Shown here piece by piece: positions 58,961 to 64,000 of a stretch of 64,000 nt of DNA. The stretch covers positions 52,459,001 through 52,523,000 of the forward strand of contig CM075654.1 of the NCBI GenBank assembly GCA_037953625.1, read 5' to 3'. The position numbers and the translations under genes are program-made. The first letter of the stretch is position 1. Each line of letters begins with the position of its first letter. This stretch comes from Crotalaria pallida (Eukaryota > Streptophyta > Magnoliopsida > Fabales > Fabaceae). A model generated the notes under the pieces. The model was not told the origin of the DNA. It saw nothing but the letters and a program-made list of their open reading frames with translations, and ran no database searches.

Positions 58961-59914
58961 TAAATTTATTCCCAACTTCCAAAAAGTGGAAAGTTATTTT
59001 TGCCTGATTTCAGGCAGTAAATAAAGAACAACTTGGTCCATAAAAATTTAAACGGGGCCATTGAGTAACAAGGGGGTTGAAAAAGAAAAAGTCTTGATGG
59101 CCAAGTCTTTGAGAGACCTCACACGTCTACGTTGAAGGATGCTGAATGTGAAGCGAATGAAGTTGCTTTTATGTCATGACTCTCAATTATGACAAAATTG
59201 CCGAATGAAATCATCAAACCCTTTATGCTAGTGTGTCAAAAATTATTGGCTGGGGTTGGGCAGGGAAGAGACATAAAGAGAGAAGCAAAGACAAAGAAAG
59301 TTTTTTCTTCTAATGATGGAGAAGGAAGAGTTTGGGGTATCAGACTTTTTATTTATTTATTTTTAATTTCAAAAAGTCAAATTATTAAAATAACCTTCCT
59401 TATTAATACTTGTTTTTCCAAAATGTAAGGGTATTTTTGTCTACTATAATATGGTACACTATGCTAAAGCGTTACAACTAAAAAACTACTTTACACATGT
59501 TAGCAAATCTCATATATAATAATAATAATAATAATAATAATGTAAAATATAAGTCTGTGGGGTAGATTGTGGTTCCATTAAAGAATGAAAGTTGGGTTTG
59601 AGAATGAAGTAAAAATGTTGTTAGAATTGTTAACTTTATATATATATATATATATTCTAATTATCTATTTTATTTTTTCTTTTTTTTAAATTATGTTAAA
59701 AGGAGTATAATATACCATAACTAGGGTTTATCCCGTGCAATACATGGGTAATTTAATTTTTTTATCAGTATCATTAGTATGGAGGACATATTTATTGTCA
59801 AGGTAACCTTTTTTATCTACTATGAAATAGTCCATTAGAAATCTAATACATCAAATTAAAGTCATGATAGTCTGATCAAATTTTATTTAATAAAAAAAAT
59901 TCTTAAGTTCTAAT
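58961..59914. other. intergenic, AT-rich, with (AAT)n and (TA)n microsatellites
   Basis: About nine AAT units at 59518-59541 and a TA run at 59637-59655. No gene or mobile element recognised. Confidence 0.45.
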
Positions 59915-61485
59915 TGTTAGAATAATTGGTGGTATTGGCTAACGACACCCAAGAGGGGGGGGGGGGGGTGAATTGGGTGATTATAAAAACATTGAAAAAC
60001 GATCGAATCAAACGTTCTTAAAAACTTTAAAGAGATTTAAACGAAGCGGAAGACTTAAAGAACGATTGAAAACGTTTTAAGCGCAGAAATGAAGGAATAT
60101 TTATATTTATATTGAAATCGTACTATACAAGAGATTGATTAAATCAACACAATGAAAACACAATTCTCGTGTGATATGGCTTCAAATAGAATTATTCGCA
60201 AAATATGTTTAACACAAAATAAAAGCGAAAAGAAAAGAGATAAGGGATAGAGAAAATATGCACCGGGGATTTTTATCCTGGTTCGGCAAACAACGCCTAC
60301 ATCCAGTCCTCAAGCGACCAACTTGAGCTTTTCACTATACCAAGACGCAACGCGTCCCCAAGTACATCCAGAGCGCCCCGCAAGCTACTAGGAACCTCCT
60401 TTCGCTAGGGACCTCAACAACAACTAGGAAAACTTTTCCTAGATTTTTACAGATAGCCTAACTACTAGGTGACCCACCTTTCGTCTAGCACTACCCAACA
60501 AAGGGATCTCGCCCTACGAACGCAACACACGTTCAACCTAAGGGATAACACTCCCTAAATACTAAGGGTAAACACTCCCCTTACAAGAGATAATGATTTG
60601 CACGAAGAAATGTGTGCAACTAACAATAAGGCTCTCTAGATAAAGCAGATACTACAATCAAGTCCTATAGCAAAAACTTAATCTAAAGCAAACTCAAGGT
60701 TTATGATTTAGAAAAGATGAATATGATGATGATGATGATTCTTCTCAAAAAGGTTTTTCAAGGAATAGAGAAGGAGAAGAAGAAGGTGTGCGTGTTGGTG
60801 TGTTTTTCAAAAAGGTAGAAGAAGCAGCTAAAATCAGAATCGTGATCGTCCAGAAAAGGAAATAAATTATTCTGGGAATCAGATTGATTTCAGCACGTTT
60901 TTCAAACAATTCGAAAAGGTAATCGATTACTTTGGTCATTGTAATCGATTACTTTCTCTCAGGTTTTTCATAAAAGTTGCAGCATTAAAATATAATTGAT
61001 TAGTAGCTTCAAGTAATCGATTACTGTCACTCAAATGACCAGTTCAAGGAAGTAATCCATTACATGAATCTAATTAATCCATTACTTACTCTCTGGTTAC
61101 AAGTTGCAGCAAGTAATCGATTAGTCCAGAAGGGGTAATCGATTACTCCACAGTAAAATCAGTTTTTCATAAAAGTTTGTAACCAAAGGTTTTCACAAAA
61201 CATTTTTATAAAACTTTTCCTGGAGCAAAAGGTTTTAAAAATACTTCTTCTAGGTTTTTCAAGAACAAAAAATATCATCATCATAATCTAGCAAAATAAA
61301 ATATACTTGAATGCTTTTAGATTAATTTTTGCTTTACACAAAAGTCTAAGCCCTAAGAGACTAGATCTTCAATCGGGAAGCAATCTTCACATCATCAAAG
61401 TACCTAAACCTGTTCAAAACATATTATATTGAGTTGTGTTGTGTCATCATCAAAACATCATAAAGGGAAACCATGAGTTTCAACA
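59915..61485 (-). repeat. 3' LTR of the second SIRE element, with AATCGATT palindromes
   Basis: Minus strand TGTTGAAAC...TTCTAACA, 1571 bp. Five exact AATCGATT cores and three near-matches lie at about 60919-61147, the first two 22 bp apart. A (GAT)n run is at about 60721-60739 and a G-run at 59955-59968. Confidence 0.8.
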
Positions 61486-61497
61486 CTCCCCCTTTTT
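61486..61497 (-). promoter_or_regulatory. polypurine tract of the second SIRE element
   Basis: AAAAAGGGGGAG on the minus strand just before the LTR start TGTTGAAAC. Confidence 0.8.
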
Positions 61498-62038
61498 GAT
61501 GATGACATACACTACCTGCAAAACAAAGGTTAATACATGATATAGAAAAAATAATGCATTCAGCTCTTTAACACTAAAGAGCACAACTCCACAAAAAGAG
61601 CACAAAATCAAATTCACTGAAATTATAAAATAAGCATAACTGCATAACTCCCTAACTGCATAACTCCCCCTGAATTCATGACTCAATTCATGAATCATTC
61701 ATGATTGCAACCTGTTTCCTGTTTCCTGTTTTGCTCATGCTTTCTCATGACAAAGAGACATATAATTCTCCCCCTTTTGACATCATCAAAAAGGTGAGAT
61801 ACCCAAGATAAACATAATGACATGTCACAAATGACAAAAAAAATAGCAAACCAATAAAAGTGCAATTGTCATGATGAGTCATACCGAAATATCCAAAACC
61901 ATGTCAGAGAAAATTCCAAATCGAAATCCAGAAACAGATGCAGTTAAATAAAATAAATAACTAGGGGTTAAGACATCAAATACTAAAAATAATCCAGATA
62001 GCAAATATAGAAAGGGGAACAAGGAGCGGAGCCACAAG

Positions 62039-63374
62039 CTAATGGTCACTGGTGAATGGTGGTCGATTCTGATGCCTCAAGTGATAGATGTCTTGCTGCA
62101 TCGCCTCCATGTTGACATTCATCTGTTCCATTCCGGAGGTGAGCTGAGCAAGAGTGGAGTCGACTGAGCGCATAATGTCATCAGAACGTCTCATATATCC
62201 TCTAACATCATCCATAAAATGCTGCATGTATGGAGGTATATGATCTGGAGGAAGTATTGCTTGTAGCGGAGTGAAGTCAGGATCATGAGCTTCTTGTTGT
62301 TGTTCCTCTTCATCAGGGTTATAGTTATGAGTAGACTTTCGCTCTCGACGATGCGATTTTGGTATCCAACCTCTACCTTCCATGTTTACCCATCCCATGT
62401 TTCCCAAGAAGTTTGTATCCATTCGCATGTCGGCATTTGGAGCAATCCTAGCTTCTCCATTAACCGGAATCCGGAAACGTCTCAGGATGTGAGTGATCAG
62501 AGGAGCATATGGAAGTTTGGTTTTCTTCAGCTTCATATTCTGGTCGATAGAGCGACAAACTTTTCTAGCTGAATCAATCATGTGATTCAAGACATACCAA
62601 CCCCAGTTGATGGGTTTGTTATGAGACCAAGCCCATAAAATAATGTAGTCAGTATCCATCAATCTAAAGTAGTTACCCTGACGAGGAATGAGACAACGAT
62701 TGATAATGAAATGAAGCACACGAAACTCAAATTTCAGATTCCCCGAAGTCAATGTCTTCCCAGAAGGTACTCTATCATCAATGAATTCTTCTTTAGCCGC
62801 TTTCTTGTCATACTCATCACCCCACAAATTGTCTGAACTAGAGCCAGTATAAGTGATTCCATCCATAGGCAAATGAGTGATGTTTTTCCATGTGTTCAGA
62901 TTTATCTTGATGCTTCTGCCCTTAACCTCAGAAAACAGAACATTCTCCTCAGAATTCCAAACTAGATTAGTGTAGAAAACCCTGACCAAGTCTTCATAGT
63001 AATCACCCCCGATAGTGCTAAACTCAAACAATTCTTTTTTTTAGGAGCACTACAGCGGGGAGATTGCAATCTTCATCTTCAAAGGTTTCTGCATCAAGAA
63101 ATCTAGGAGAGATCACAAAACATGCTGCAAAATATTTTTCATAATCCGCTATCTGAGTCGGATTTGAAAACCATCGATTTAGCTTCTCTACAGCAACGGG
63201 TTGATGAACCGGAGGAGGTGGTGCAGAAGGACCGGCGTCATTCTGTCTAGGTCTAGATGGCCTAGCAGCACGACTGGAAGAAGGTTGTGCTTGACTCTGA
63301 ACAACTGGAGGTGATGGCTCATCATCATCGGATTCATCGATAATAGCCCTTCTCGTGGTACGACGAGTAGACAT
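62039..63374 (-). pseudogene. SIRE third ORF with one frameshift at an A8 run
   Basis: Two frames cover it. The N-terminal part starts at MSTRRTTRRA (63374), with an acidic DESDDDEP patch and a Pro/Ser-rich stretch. The C-terminal part (62039-63031) has VRVFYTNL, the counterpart of the FYANL core in the ORF at 46619-47758, then FRVLHFIINRCLIPRQ and a C-terminal helix. The break is at a run of eight A (complement of 63035-63042). With seven A the two frames would be continuous. Whether this is a real mutation, a sequencing error or a slippage site cannot be decided here. The protein has no clear membrane part. Function unknown. Confidence 0.75.
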
Positions 63375-63599
63375 AATCTCAGACAGATAGCAACAACAAA
63401 TAACCAGATGAAATATCCAAATACTCAACTGATCAGACCCAAGGACTTCAACAATGCAGTTCTCAAACAGATATTACTAGGCAGATAAAGTAGTTCTACT
63501 ACCAATAATCCTCTAATCTCATAAACTCAACAAAATAAACTCAGAGGCATGAACACAGTACCAGTAATAGTAGCAGAAAGAACTTGAATAAGAAGACTT

Positions 63600-63840
63600 G
63601 AGAACCTGAACCAGAGTACACTGAGCTGAACCATTGAACCGGAGTTGAACTGAATCTGAACCACTGAACCGAATCTGACATGAACCAGTATCACTGAACC
63701 AGAACAATCCTTGAACCGGTGAATCAGCACTGAACCCAAGAAGCACACTGAACGAGTTGAACCGAACCAATCTCTTCACAAACCAAATTCTGAACCGGAA
63801 GGGATGAACCTTGTTGAACCGAGTTTTTGAACCAAGGGCT
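63600..63840 (-). repeat. GAACC(GG)-rich array upstream of the second SIRE third ORF
   Basis: About twenty TGAACC/GAACCGG words at irregular spacing of about 9-20 bp. It occupies the same place relative to the third ORF as the ACTCGAGT array at 47940-48420. Confidence 0.6.
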
Positions 63841-64000
63841 TGCTAAGAGGTTGGTTATGGTTGAAGGTTGGGAAATGGTGGTTAAGGATGGTGGTTTTAA
63901 TGGTGGTTATGGTGGAAGTTGATGAAGGCCGTATGGGAGAGGGTGAGAAGAGAGAGAGACAGATTTGAGAAGAAAAGAAGGTAGGAGATGAAGGTTTATG

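Larger units (their letters stand above)
59915..64000 (-). mobile_element. second SIRE-type copia, 3' part only, runs past the window end
   Basis: A minus-strand 3' LTR (59915-61485), polypurine tract and third ORF are present in the same order as in the element at 44310-55120. Pol and the 5' LTR would lie beyond 64000. The flank before the LTR is CTAAT. Confidence 0.8.

Overview
This is a stretch of a large, repeat-rich plant genome. The evidence is a spliced plant gene, many plant MITEs, and plant-type Ty1/copia and Ty3/gypsy retrotransposons. A eudicot is clear, and a papilionoid legume is my best guess from the style of the elements. That guess is not proven by the sequence. There are no prokaryotic features.

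Region by region. (1) 1-9195 is the only genic part. A three-exon gene on the minus strand (2434-5218) encodes a 134-residue NOI/RIN4-like (AvrRpt2-cleavage motif) protein. A broken glycosyltransferase-like tail lies near 1020-1480. Around them are several MITEs, a 617-bp foldback (6071-6687), a probable solo LTR (7106-7659) and a tRNA-derived SINE-like element (8190-8362). (2) 9196-13293 is a three-level nest: a Mutator-type MITE holds a hAT-type MITE, which holds a 3.4-kb TGTAAC...GTTACA solo LTR with a 5-bp target-site duplication (TSD). (3) About 14.5-34 kb is an old minus-strand Ty3/gypsy gag-protease relic. It was broken by a 2.8-kb solo LTR (15656-18487), a 0.8-kb solo LTR (32742-33557) and a very long solo LTR (18862-32739). 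The last of these holds a tandem, LTR-sharing, coding-dead copia element (23714-31029). (4) 34814-55423 is a Ty3/gypsy element with LTRs of about 1.7 kb and a broken gag but no pol. In the place of pol it carries an antisense, intron-containing plant mobile domain (PMD) gene remnant. A hAT MITE and a TRIM have entered its 5' half. A nearly intact 10.8-kb SIRE-type copia (44310-55120, minus strand, TSD TCTTT) sits in its 3' LTR. (5) 55424-59914 holds MITEs and a 1.0-kb foldback packed with hairpin repeats. (6) 59915 to the window end is the 3' part of a second SIRE-type copia with a frameshifted third ORF.

How the parts work together: the SIRE element at 44310-55120 has the full set of parts (LTRs, tRNA-Met primer site, gag, protease-integrase-RT-RNase H, third ORF, polypurine tract). 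Its gag and pol are in different frames, however. The other elements are solo LTRs, decayed, or non-autonomous.

The most unusual signal is a set of CG-centred 8-bp palindromes (ACTCGAGT, AACCGGTT, AATCGATT) repeated about every 20-22 bp. It recurs in LTRs of different superfamilies, often just upstream of a TATA-like box. In the SIRE element it also recurs upstream of the third ORF. The second is the antisense PMD gene with an intact spliceosomal intron inside a gag-only retrotransposon.
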